This document shows positions 25,401 to 37,100 of a stretch of DNA of 64,000 nucleotides, one piece after another; the stretch's first letter is position 1, and each line of letters starts with the position of its first letter. The stretch is from Crotophaga sulcirostris. Lineage: Eukaryota > Chordata > Aves > Cuculiformes > Crotophagidae. The translations under genes and the position numbers were made by a program. The notes under the pieces were generated by a model that saw nothing but the letters and a program-made list of their open reading frames with translations, ran no database searches and was not told the origin of the DNA. The DNA is taken from positions 2,098,814 through 2,162,813 of the forward strand of contig VYZB01000057.1 in assembly GCA_013397455.1 (NCBI GenBank), written 5' to 3'.

Positions 25401-27469
25401 TTTTCCCCCTCACATGACCCTTTGCAACACCATTATGAGCCCAACATCTGACAGACAAGTTATGAAGTCTTCTTTACAAAAGACTTGTTGTTGCGTAGCA
25501 GAAGGGTCATTGCATGTATAGGCAGCCCAAGGTTGGGTCGCCCTCATAAGCGTGGCCATAGTGGACCAAGCTACAGGCTTTCTAGGGTCAGTAATATGGA
25601 TATGGAGAGCACACAGCAGTGAGCAAGCTCTATATCAGCTTGTTCCTTGAGTGTGGACCAGAAAACAAAAAGATAGCCTGAGTGACAATCAGCAAGGTCT
25701 TCTGATCCTCCTGATCCCTAGGGGAAAAGGAAAGACGGAACTAGAGAAGAGAAGAAAGAGAAGAAATGAAGAGTCAGCAAGGAGGCCCTAAAGAAGACAA
25801 TGCACTGAAAACTGTGCTACAAACGATACTAAAAAGATGAAAGAGAACTGGCATGAAGTTCAGGCTTTAGACAAATATCTGCAGAGGCGGTGGTGAGAGC
25901 TCATTGCAGGAAATGGAGCAGGGGAAGCCACACTTTAAAGATTCATGATGCTATTAGAAGAGATTTCCCCGTCTCATGATGTTTATTAAATATCCAATTT
26001 TAGACTAGTGATAAGGTCAGACATTAGTACCCAGCTCCTATGTTAATATTTAATACTTATTGACCCCCATTCTTATCTCTCAGGGGAACATGCTGGAAAC
26101 TGTCATAAAAATTACACGGGGATGTGGTACATAAATATATGGAAAGACTAACTGTAGTACTAATTTCTTTGTTGCCTGAAACTAGATTCATTTGCTTCTC
26201 ATCTGCAGCTTAGTAGGGCCTGTAGGATGTGACAAATATTTATTCTCAGCATAGCATGTTGCTGCATGTACAAAAAGGTTGTGGTTATTTCTCGATGCTC
26301 CCCAGCTGCTGAGCCCTTCAGCACAGACAAAGAGATGAGCAGGGGAAACATTCAGTTCAGGCAACGTTGCCAGTTTTACAAGCATTGCCTTTTTTCTCCC
26401 AAACTACAATACCCTGATGCCAAACACAGACCTCGTGATCCCCTTTAAACTGTTCTGCAGCCAAAAAAAAGAGAATGCTGGCACCACCGCTTCAGTTACC
26501 AACAAATTAACAAATACAGAATAACAGATATCTGGTTTGATAGATATTATTATTGGCAGATAAACATGATTGTGACAAAATATTATACGCATAATCCTTC
26601 CCATGCTACTGCCACTTACTGAAGTTATCTTCAAACTGTGGGCACTAGATGATCAATCATTGCATTTGCTGATGGTTAAACTCAAAATCTTTTAAAAACA
26701 TGTAAAAGCGAGTTCAATGCTTATATTTTACGGGAAAGGGAGAAGCATACCTGAAGATCATGCACACCAGCTGGTGATAAGTGGACAGCTGCGAGTGAAT
26801 GCCTCAGTCTGCCACATGTGAAAAAGCCTATGGAGATGAGAGCTTCAAGAAACAATAAAGAATCACTATGTTATTTATGTATTTTTACTTTTTCTAACCT
26901 CAGAAAGATAGAATGAATGAGCTTTAGCATGATGAAACAAGCTTGGAGGTACTACATATATATCATATAGATCAGTGATCTGCAGAAGGTCATGCACGAC
27001 AGCTGAGGTACCAACATTTGCCAGATTACTGATTTTGCAGATAAATTGACCTCTGGACTAATTTCTAAATGAGCTGGGAGACCTGCATGAATCACAGCAT
27101 GATGAGGGACTGGAAAGGCTAACCTGAACTAATTCCAAACTGATAATAAAATAAAGCACAAGTATTCAGCTGAATCTGCTGCTCACAGTAAAGGCTTTTC
27201 AAGTAAATGTCCTCTCTCTGCAGGACAGATGCCTTATACACAAGCTGTACGCACTTGTAGCATGAGGCTATTTCTGTTCAGTATTTACTAGTACCAAGAT
27301 TAAGGGGGGCTCTGCTCCATGTTTGAAGCCCCAAAATATTATTATGAGATAGCATGTGACAGAGGGAAGGACAATTTCCCTACATACCTTATGCATTTCT
27401 TATTATACTTGGACCTGAAGTGGCCATTCCCAGGACAGGAATTTTTTCAGGTGCATGTTTTTACTGCAT

Positions 27470-27665
27470 AATACTGCTACTACTACTAATGATACAAATG
27501 ACCTAATAATACATTATATGTTATAATAATATAACAGAATAAATAAATAAAATATGCTATAATAGTAATATATATTAATATATTATAATGTAATTTGTGG
27601 TGATGATAGTGTAACACTTAATATGTTATAATAATATTAATTCTAATGAGAATAAATATAACAAC
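27470..27665. repeat. AT-rich low-complexity tract
   Basis: It starts with a short TAC/TAA run and continues as about 180 bases made almost only of A and T, with recurring TAATATAT and TTATAATAAT words. It could bend or unpair easily, but no function is implied. Confidence 0.7.
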
Positions 27666-28357
27666 AAAGCAAGAATAGTTTTTCTCTCGTCAATGCTGTT
27701 ATGATTCATTCCCTCTGTATTGTTCTAGACACAGGAACAGTGCTGCCTGAGCCCCATATCCTTATTCTCCCTTCTGCCTTCCAAATCATGGAGTAGGTCC
27801 AAGTCAGCTCTTTTAAAGTGCAAACAGAGCTTATGTAAATGCTGTTCTTCTTACTGTACCTCCCCTGCAGGTCCATGCAGATGTGATGAGATCATAACCA
27901 GTAATCATGGGCACTTACAGTTTGTCCTGATTTCTTGAGTGCTGATCAGTCATCTCAATAGCAGCACAGAAGAACAGATATGGGATCCCAATTTCACATC
28001 ACTAACCAGGAGAAGCTGCTCATCAGGGAATATCTCCACATCTCCAGCTTCTGGAGGAAATCTTAGTGGCTGTTTCCAGTATTGTATAAACACAAACAGC
28101 AGGTCCTCTGCCAGCACCTTCCTGGCTTAGCAGAGCAGCTGCCTGCATCCTAGCAGTGAGCTGCTGTGCCCTCACGCCAGTCAGAGCTGCAAGTTTCCAC
28201 ACAGTTGGACACAAGATGCACAATTTCTCCTACTTTGGAAATCCCTACCACTTTACAAAACATACAGCTCTGATGTCTCCAGCCTATGACTATATACCAC
28301 CACTCATTTATTAATTTCTCTCTCTCTGTCTTGGGTTTTTGCGGCGGTTTTTTTTTT

Positions 28358-28408
28358 GGGGGGGAGGGTGTTGTTGGAGGGGAGGGTGTTTGTTTGGGTT
28401 GTTTTTTT
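28358..28408. repeat. G/T-rich low-complexity tract with clustered G-runs
   Basis: After a T-run there are G-runs of 7, 3, 4, 3 and 3 on the plus strand separated by short spacers, then another T-run. A G-quadruplex is possible, but one spacer of about 10 bases makes it a long-loop form. Confidence 0.6.
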
Positions 28409-28749
28409 ACAATTATCTTATGTTGCTGCCTCCTGAAAATAACTGAATAGATGGAAATCTCAGCTTCCAATGAATCATTTTGTCTTCATCTTCACTATAA
28501 AGTATGTGAAACATATCAAAGGTTTAAAGAAATAAGAACAAATAAACCCAAAAGTTCCTTACATTTTTGAGAACCTAAATAACAGTTTTGAGGTCTGATT
28601 CACTATTTGGAGGTGTTTGAGGTTAGAAATTATGAAACCAACAAATTTTCAAGTCAAACAAGTTCCACAGCTGTAATTACTGAGAAATTTGTATAGAGAT
28701 TGCCTTCAGGTTAGGCACATCTGTCTTGTGGCTATTTGCATGTATATGT

Positions 28750-28800
28750 GGATGGATGGATGGGTGGATGGATGGATGGATGGATGGACAGATGGATGGA
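28750..28800. repeat. GGAT tetranucleotide microsatellite
   Basis: About twelve units of GGAT (GATG register) occur with two single-base interruptions (GGGT and GGAC). It is likely to vary in length between individuals. Confidence 0.9.
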
Positions 28801-31089
28801 ATGACGGACAGTTTTTCCTGGAAGACCACTTCCATTGAAACCAGTTAGGACCATTTAAGACAATATAGGCTTAATCATAATTTTCCAAGCAATGTATTTA
28901 TATGGAAGTACTTACATGTTCTCTACTTTTACTGGTAGGAGAACTGTCATGGGTCTAGCTAGGTGTGGGCGTGTGTACGTGCACGCACGATTCACATGGC
29001 AATTCAACCTGGCTTTAAACAATGGCCATTGTCACCCTCTGAAAGCCTGCAATGTGCTCATTGACTCACCCATTCTGCAGGGCCTCCTCTCCAGGACTGC
29101 CTGCTTCGTGCAGAAGGGGAGGTCCCGATTCCTTTTTCTTTCAGGTGAGTGCTGATAACACCTTGTGGGGTATTGCAAGTTAAACACTTTGTAAGAGAAA
29201 AAAACAAGGGAAGCCTACAGCTGATAAAAGATAAAAACCACCACATATACTTAGCTGGGCTAACCTTATCTTGTTATCTCTTAAATTAGTAGAGTTCGAT
29301 CTAATTAAGTGCTCACAGGAAAGAAACCCAAGTTGCAGTGTGACTAATCAGCTTGAAGGCTTTTTTAACCGCAGGCTAGTAGGGCTCTATTGTGCTGGAG
29401 GTTAAGTGAAGACACAATTCATGCCCCTAATGGTTTGCAATCTAAAGCCTGGTCTCCTCTCAAAAGGGTGGGCAAGCAGTCATTTGATAGATGGAGTTTG
29501 TGTCTTTAAACTGTAACTCTGTCAGGTTATTGCAACTCTTAAAACAAGATCAGCATATGCTTGTGCCTTTTTGCTCTTATCAGCTGCATTTACTATGCCA
29601 GGGCTGTTGCCTAATACACTTTAAACTGATAAGCTATATTACATCTGAGGCAGAAGTTTCTATAGTAGATAAGGCCTAGGAAATCAAACTGTATCGAGGT
29701 TTATACCTCCATTTATTTACTTATACCTCGAGGTTTATCAGCAACAGAGTAGTTGATAAGCTACTGTTATGGATCCTTCCAAAGTGCCCAAGAACCAGTC
29801 AAAAATGTAATATAAGGAGCAGATTTGGATCTCAAAGCCATGACGCCCATAGGTTCAACAGCCAACAACATCCATGGGAGCAATGTGTCTAGCATTTCCA
29901 TCTGATGATTTATTACTTCCCATTCCATATAGCTGGATGCCTCCTTAGATCTAGGTGTTCTACATGTCTGTAGCAAGGCCAAGGCCTTCACATAGCTGGA
30001 TCTCACAGCAAATTGGAAGCACTGTCACTACACCCCAATGAACAGATGTATGCCTGTACAGATGGATGTAGCAAGTCTGTAGTAAACAGTCATGTTTTGT
30101 GATACCAGTGAATCTACCTGTTTGTTACTGGCTTTTGATACATTCATCTAAAAATTAACGGAAGCCTCTTGAGGGTAGCAGGGATCTCAGTTATTTGTGC
30201 CAAGTCTGAAGATGGCATAGTTACATAGTTATTGAGAATGAGCACAAACTGAAACAGAACGGGTCTAGAGTAGACCAATATACATGAGATACGGTCCAGT
30301 GCCAGTGAACTTCATCTGTGGAGCAGGAACAGACCTCCCCTGACAGGATGCTGGCCCTTGTTCTCTGGTCCATGCAGAATACAAGCCCTGGGGAGGGTGG
30401 GAAGGAGTGCAGGTCAGCTGGAAGGAGAGCAAGCTCTTGTATTTCCCTTCGTTTACCTGGAGGGGGAGGAAGCCTGCAAAGGAAAAAGTCAGCTGGCTCC
30501 TTCATTTGAACGAACTACAGAAAGAAAGAAAAAGCATCTGTAATAGCAGCTGCAGCCTCCCGTCTTGGCTGTCTCAGCTACTAAGGGAGGGAAATGGAGG
30601 AAGTATCTGGTCTTCTTGATTATAGTCTGACCCGTGAATTTAAAACTCAGTGAAATTCAGAGGTAGAAGGGTTTCTCGCAGGGAGCTGCCAGCATTCCTG
30701 GGAATACAGAAAGGCCCAACACCCACAGCACCTTGGGGAACAGCTCAGCTAATCATATCCCTAAGTAGGCGACAACTCCTTTCTGCCCCTTATCTGGTCT
30801 TCTAGGCTGTCACAGTCCAGGTTCAAAGACTTCTGGCATCAGTTGAGTTTGTGAATCCCCTTCACAACCCACCCTGCTATGACTGGCTGCTGTCCTGCTG
30901 ACAAGCCTCAAGCGCTATCAGAGGGCATCTTAGTACCTGCAGGCTGCTAGAGGTCCTCAGAGCTCTGAGCACCTCCTGCACTCAAAGGGAGCAGTGTCGA
31001 AGCCAAGGGCAGGCCTATTCCCCACACACAGCCCTACAGAACTGAGCTTCAGCCAGGGATGCTGATAGGACTCAAGGGAATGGGAGGAA

Positions 31090-31322
31090 GATGTGCCAGG
31101 GGAGGTTTCGGTTGGATATTAGGAGAAGTTTAGGTGGTGGAGCACTGGAACAACTCCCCAGGGAAGGAGTCACGGCACCAAGCTTCACAATATCCAAGAA
31201 GCATTTGGACAACACCCTCAGACACATGGTGTGAGTGTTGGGACTGTTCTATGCTGGGACAGGAGTTGGACTCAATGATGCTTATGGGTTCCTTTCAGCT
31301 CAGGTCATTCTGTGATTCTGTG
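31090..31322 (+). mobile_element. CR1 LINE 3' end (plus strand), about 230 bp
   Basis: The segment carries standard CR1 tail phrases: AGGGGAGGTTTCGGTTGGAT at the start, then GAGCACTGGAACAACTCC, TCACGGCACCAAGC, and CAGGAGTTGGACTCAATGAT. It ends in two octamers of the ATTCTGTG type at 31307-31322. This octamer type and 3' sequence differ from the copy at 25.4 kb, so it belongs to another CR1 subfamily. It is 5'-truncated and noncoding. Confidence 0.9.
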
Positions 31323-31904
31323 GACCATATCCATCAGAACTCCACTGCTGGAGAGTTTCCTGTACATCGCCAGTGAGCTTCAACACTGACACTGAGCTCC
31401 CTGCTTGTGAAGCCAGAGTAGTATAGGTGTAGGGGCATACAGGTATGGGGTTGTTTCAATTAGAGCTGCAGGAGAAAGGGAAGAGGTGCAGCCAGGAGAG
31501 ATGCAGCAGAGTTAGTGATGCCTAGTCATAGTTAGAGTTCAACCTCAGCTGTTGCCTCTGCAAAAGGCAGCCAGGACCTTTCCCATCACATATTGAAACC
31601 TGCAAGAAAACGATGATGCCTTTATTCACAGGGTCCAAATAGCTGCTTCCCAGACTGGGAGCACCTGGAGCCACAGACATCTGCACTATGGCAGCTGTTG
31701 GCTTGCAGGAGGCAAAGGATAGGCAGGAGCTGGGCCCCCACCTTCCCTCATTTATTTGATGCCTCCTTCCCTTGTGTCTCCTGAGTGAGAACAAGGCGTT
31801 TAGGAACCTGTAGGGTGGGATGGTTTTACCAAATGATAAGAAAAGTATTTTGAGTAATTAGAGGAAAGAGCACCTTTGAAAACTGCTGCAGTGGCCACAG
31901 CACA
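31323..31904. other. Short noncoding stretch between CR1 and mariner remnants
   Basis: Nothing recognisable is seen between the end of the CR1 tail and the mariner-like fragment. Confidence 0.45.
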
Positions 31905-32300
31905 AAAAAGCCCTCCAAGACTGTGCCTGGTACTCTTTTTATTTAACAAATTAAGAAAATCAACCCTGATCACCTTCAAAATAGTCCCCTCCTGAGTTGA
32001 CATGCAGCTGCATATGGTGCTGCAAACATTGAAAGCAATTCACAGATCATTTTCTCAAAGGCTGTTGAAGATCTTTCTGGGTTTTGCTTTCAATCTTCTA
32101 CAGACAAGAAATGGGTTCCTTTGAACCCATCTTTGGGAAGAGGTAGAAGTGGCAGGGAGCCAGATCTGGAGAATGGAGTGGATGTTCAAGCACAGTGATG
32201 TTGCTATTAGCTAAAAACTGCTTCACAGACAAAGCATTGTGGGCTGGCACGTTGTCTTGATGTCTAGCACATTGACGTTTTCCAACCGAGTCCACTCACA
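31905..32300 (-). mobile_element. Mariner-like (Tc1/mariner) transposon fragment, inactive
   Basis: On the minus strand the region 32098-32295 encodes the transposase signature HQDNVPAH, then 34 residues after that Asp LAPCH within HSPDLAPCHFYLFPK. Mariner transposases use a DDD triad with 34 residues between the second and third Asp. Here the spacing is right, but the third Asp is His (GAC changed to CAC). The C-terminal GGDYFEGDQG followed by a stop is found further along, near 31965-32000, in a different frame, so a frameshift lies between. The first catalytic Asp region is missing or scrambled upstream of 32295. Terminal inverted repeats could not be delimited, so the edges are approximate. 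It resembles the avian Galluhop type, but that assignment is an inference. Confidence 0.85.
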
Positions 32301-33948
32301 TGGAGTGAAGCGATTGAGTTGAGCCTTGTCTCACTGTCAAAGGTTAGAACATGTTCTATAACCACCTCTATGCTTTCCCCTTCCACTCTTGGTTCCTGAG
32401 CTATAGGGTTAGTCATGGTTTTTTTGTGTTGGACCTTGCATTATGGACATACACACACATCTGTTTCTTCCTTCATTTTAATCATATCTGTGAGACCACA
32501 CCTCCTCCTGAAAAGAGGTGAGGAGAACAGGACCAAGTAACATATTAAGGAAGGGACCCTGTGTTGTGTCATCTGGAGGATGTATACCCAGATCCCTTTA
32601 CAGTGGACACATAATCAGATGGATTCTCCACCAATACCTCTGATACATTTAAAGCAAAACAGGCCAGAGGATTTTTTTGCCCTAAATAAATTACTTGAAG
32701 GGTCTGCCTAAGCAATATGTGTGCCATCACTCTCTGTTGGGTATTGACAGAACTGCTGAGCCACAGACTACTGGCTTTGCTGGCAGCACCCAGTATTGCT
32801 GCATGCAGCATCACGAGCACTCGGCATTGCCCGCACCCAGCATCCACCCAGCACTGCCAGCACATGACATCACCAACACTGCTGGCACCCAGCATTGCTG
32901 GCTCTGTGTGCGTCACGGCACTCAACACCTGAGAGTCTGGGCAGCCCCCAAGAACTGTGTCTCACCTATACTAGTAACTTTTACTGTGTCCTTCTTTACA
33001 TGTGGAAAACTGACTATGGACCCAAGGTAGAGAATATCTTCTTGCTTTGAAGAGTAGACTTTGCAAAAAAGGCCTTATCAGATCCTGATGAGCTTTAAAG
33101 CAGATGCTACTACTGCAGCTGCTCACCACTTGGAGCACACAGCACTATTTCATATAAAAAGCATGCCATGAGTGAGCTACCATGAAGTTTTAGCCATTTA
33201 TACATCTCTCAACATTTTAAATAACAATGCAATTCTTTTTAGGTTTACCATACCATGGTTAAAAAACAGCTAGAGCCAACACTCAATAAATTCACATCCT
33301 TTATATTCCCTTTTTAAACAAAATGAACGATAAGCTGTTAGCATTGGATAGGTCCACGGTCTTGACAGATTAAAATTAAACATGCTGTATAAAGGGAACT
33401 GATAACCCAGAGGCAAGTGTCAGAAGCAATGGCCTCAGAAATTCTCCACCACTCGACTGTGACACATGGCCAGTAAGCGCAGACCTGGGGCTCAAGGACA
33501 GGGCTTCCAGCTCACTTGCATGTTACTGGTAAGGCTACCTCCAACCATGTGCTCTGTCAACCTCCTCATTACCCTCTGCCCTCTAACATCACAGGGACAC
33601 GAAGGTCCCCAGTCCTTTCAGCAGTTGCCCACTTACCATAGCATTGTTGCCATTGTGAGGAGCTCTGGTTGCCTCTCAAACCTCTGAAGTTGAGCGGGAT
33701 CATGCACTGGCAAAGCAGCAGATGTGTTAGAGAGCAAGAAACGGAGACCTTTTGCCAGCTGGAGGAAGGCAAGATCTCTTACAGTGTGCTGCAGACCAGC
33801 TGCTTTATTTGGCACCAGATAACATGGGATAAATCCTCAGAAACTGTAGTACCACACAGAAGGTTCAAGAGAGAGTAAGAACCTAGATAAATCAGGTTGT
33901 TGTTAAAGCAGCTTTGCCCCTGAACACAAGCAAATCAAGCACTTGCAG
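32301..33948. other. Noncoding stretch with a degenerate minisatellite
   Basis: No gene is recognised. More mariner sequence may extend to about 32420, but I cannot show it. A degenerate repeat lies at 32.78-32.90 kb. Confidence 0.4.
32779..32903. repeat. Degenerate minisatellite built on CCAGCATTGCTGGCA-like units
   Basis: Variants of CCAGCATTGCTG recur about five to six times in 125 bases (for example CCAGTATTGCTG, CCAGCACTGCCAG, CACTGCTGGCACCCAG). Spacing is irregular and the units themselves are partly palindromic. The first and last copies are the most alike. It looks like an old, diverged tandem array. Confidence 0.6.
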
Positions 33949-34146
33949 AGAGCCAGGGAATTCCTATGCCAGTCTCAGGAAGCCAGGTGTCTTTGGCAGA
34001 TGTAGCCTGACTCTGTATCCAGAAAGAAGAGCAGTAATACTCAGTGACATGTATAATGCTGCAAAGCCTGAAATGATTACCAGGATTAATTATTTCATCT
34101 CCCGTCACCAGAAGAGTGACAAAAGTTATCAGTCCAGAACACACAG
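33949..34146 (+). CDS. Candidate internal exon, unidentified
   Basis: A 198-bp open segment lies between an acceptor (GCACTTGCAG ending at 33948) and a good donor (ACACAG followed by GTGGGT at 34147). The frame has one base before the first codon and two after the last, so it would be a symmetric phase 2-2 exon. The peptide is low in Cys, with the stretch LYPERRAVILSDMYNAAKPE followed by a basic segment. No domain is recognised. The pyrimidine tract is weak and no matching partner exon was established, so this is only a candidate. Confidence 0.2.
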
Positions 34147-37100
34147 GTGGGTAACTCTCAGTGTAGCTTTACTGAAAAGCAGATTATAAAACTAAACCCA
34201 ACAATCATATTATGAGCAACAAAAAAACACAAGCCTAGCAGGAAAACGCCATGTAATGTAAGTGTAATTGACAAAAACTGGAGATTTACAGTCTAACTCC
34301 AGGCCCACTACTGAAGTTTTCTTTGAAAAGCCTGTTAGTTAGATGTAAAAGCATGTGGGTTATTCCTCTGCCTTCCCCAGGGCAAGATAAGCAATCAAAA
34401 CAAACACATTTATCTGAGGGATCTGTTAATTCTCTGTATAAACAACATCTCACCATGCAAGTTATAGTGGGCTTAGTGTTCCTTGAGCACTGAGAAGCTT
34501 AACGCCGCAGTTCAGTCCTTATCCTATGCACACAACCACAAAATCCAAGCAATGTTTGCATGTCCTAAGGTTACCCAGGGCAGGAGGAAGGGATAAGGGC
34601 CATATTTGGTCTCTCTCTGCACGAAATATAGCACTCCAGTTCATCAAAACCTTCATGACCAAACTCTTCATCCTTCATGACAAAAGTGAGTAGGTGGAGG
34701 GAGCATGGCACAGGGTTTGAGGCAGACAAAGGATGTATATTCACTTTTCCCTTGGTTAGCTGGAATATTCATGAGAATCTCTTTCTCCCAAAGCAAAGAA
34801 CCTCTTCAGTTTCTTCTCTGGTGCTGTAAGACTGGAGCGGTAGAGCATTGCATAGCTGGGTGAAGTCTGCCACAGGGAGAGCACATGCCCTTAGGGGCTC
34901 CAGGATGACATCAAGGAGGCAAAGTTTTATCGGGGAAAGGTAAGCACTACCTTTTCAGAAATGCTGCCAAACCTGAAAGCTCAGGGGATCCTCCACAAAG
35001 GATCCCTTCCAGGCACAAGCTGCTGCTCATGCTGGCTGAAGAGTTTGAAAGGTAAATAAAGAGGGTGGCCTTGCTGGGAAGTGAAGGCATCAGCCCTCAA
35101 CAGCTTTCCCAAGGGACTTCTGTGAACCAGCCACCTTGTCGCCTTGCAGCTATGGACCTTCTGTCTTCCTGGGTTTTACCCTGATCTTCCCTACAGGTTC
35201 CTTTTGGATACAGGACTTAACCAGATATGAAAAGGTCACTGCTTGAATCTGGGACTGTCCAGACATGAGCAGGTTTTATCTAGAAGCAAATTTCTCTGCA
35301 CTGGCCTCGACCATGTTGTTCATTTTTTAACTTTGTGTCGGAGAGGGCTGGTTTTGCAAGTTAAGCTGCAAAGTGTTGGAAGGAAAAGGAGAGCTGCCGG
35401 AATATAGAACTGCTCTGCCATGTGCTGTACCAAATGCAGAGATTTGAATTCTGAAAGAGGAACTCGGTAAGGTTGATAGGGAAGCTGGGGGAAAGGAAAA
35501 AAAAAAGGGTTTTCCCTATGTACCAGACTGTAAGATAGTAAAGCCATTGAGCGTTACGTAGAAAGGAGGAGTTAAAATCTTATAGTCACTCGTGGAATAC
35601 ATAATATGAAGTTAATAAATCCAGCCAGCTTAAGGTCATGTTCACTGCTGGAGAGAGCATGGAGGGATAGATGGATGCTTTGCTTAAACCCTGTACCTTA
35701 TATACCATGTAGCCACTGCAAAATACTTACAGTCTGTGAGGAACGATATCACAGAGAAAGCACCGAGTTGAAAAAGGGGGAAAGGAAGAGCCAGGTGGCG
35801 GTGGGAGCTCATCACCTAGGCTTGTCCTGAGACACATGAATTGCATGTGATGCCCATGGGCTGAATCAGCATTAAGCAGCTGTTAGGTAAATCTCTTCGC
35901 CCCTGAGGGCACACTCAGCGTGGGGTGGTTCTAGCAATCAAAGGCTTCTCTCTTCTCTGTCCTCTCTTCTTCTTGGTTGAGGGTGTTATCGTCAACATCT
36001 CAGTAGGGAGTGGATCTTCCTCTGAATAAAAAAGACGACTTGGCTTTGATCATAGGGTCTGGAGTAATCTTGCTGTGTCAGGCAACTGGTTTTGTTTATC
36101 ACTGCCTTCTTAAATGCCAGGTCCCAATCACAGCGATGTTACCATCAGTCTTTTGAAAACTTGTGCAGAAAGGCAAATTATTTTCCAAAAGTAAGAATCT
36201 GATACCAAGTTTGGGAAAAGACATAATCAAAAGCTTTTCAGATAGTATGTATTTGGCACTGATTAAGAAATGTTATTTATAATTACACCAAGGGTAATCG
36301 GTCATAAAAGGTATCACTATTCCTATTTTATAAAGTAGGTAATTGAGGCATGGAAATATTGACTTGTTCAGGGATATATAGAAAGCCTTGGCCACGGCTA
36401 GAACAAATACATTACTAACTCCAGCCTCAAACGTTTTTAGACTTGTTACAACTTTTTCCTGACAAAAACTCAGCCTCTGTGGAAGATGAGAAAATTCTGT
36501 GAGAACAACTTCAGAAAGTTTCCTGTAAGCATCAAACTAATGAATGCTGCTTTTCCTGTGGATTTGCATCCCGAAAGCTGAACTTCTCATTCTCAGCAGG
36601 CTCTCATGATACCAACACCCTCCCTCCCAGGTTCCTCCCACACCTGCTTGCCTCTCTGGGCCCAGCCACAGCCCCCAGCAGGAGAGCTGCTGGTGATGAC
36701 CATTCTTCTCCTGAGGAAGGAGGTGGCTTTGGATCTCTTCTCTTCTGTGCAGTAGCTGACCTTCATGGAAAACTCACAGGGAGTGTAGTCTCTTTGCAAA
36801 CCCTTCTTTGAAATGTGGTCGGATAGGTTCAACAGTAACTGGGAGATGCCAGTTTCTTCAGGGAAGCTGACTAAAGCACAAACAGGATAGAGCTAAAGCG
36901 TCTGCCACTGTCTGGAGCTGTGGCAAGTGCTACAAATTTTCTGATTGCACAAATTAGAAAGTGGGGCACTTTGGAAATAATGTAGTTTATTAGTGCTGAC
37001 GCTGTTTATCTTCCAGGAAATTGCAGCAGGAATTGACTTCTGTTACAGTACTACTTTGTGGATGTTCCTCAGCAGCGTACCAGCTCCCCACTGCGTGTGT

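Larger units (their letters stand above)
25401..31089. other. Noncoding stretch with simple repeats
   Basis: No gene is recognised. It contains an AT-rich tract at 27.5 kb, a G/T-rich low-complexity tract at 28.36 kb and a GGAT microsatellite at 28.75 kb. A minus-strand frame at 29767-30006 is open but shows no domain. Confidence 0.45.
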
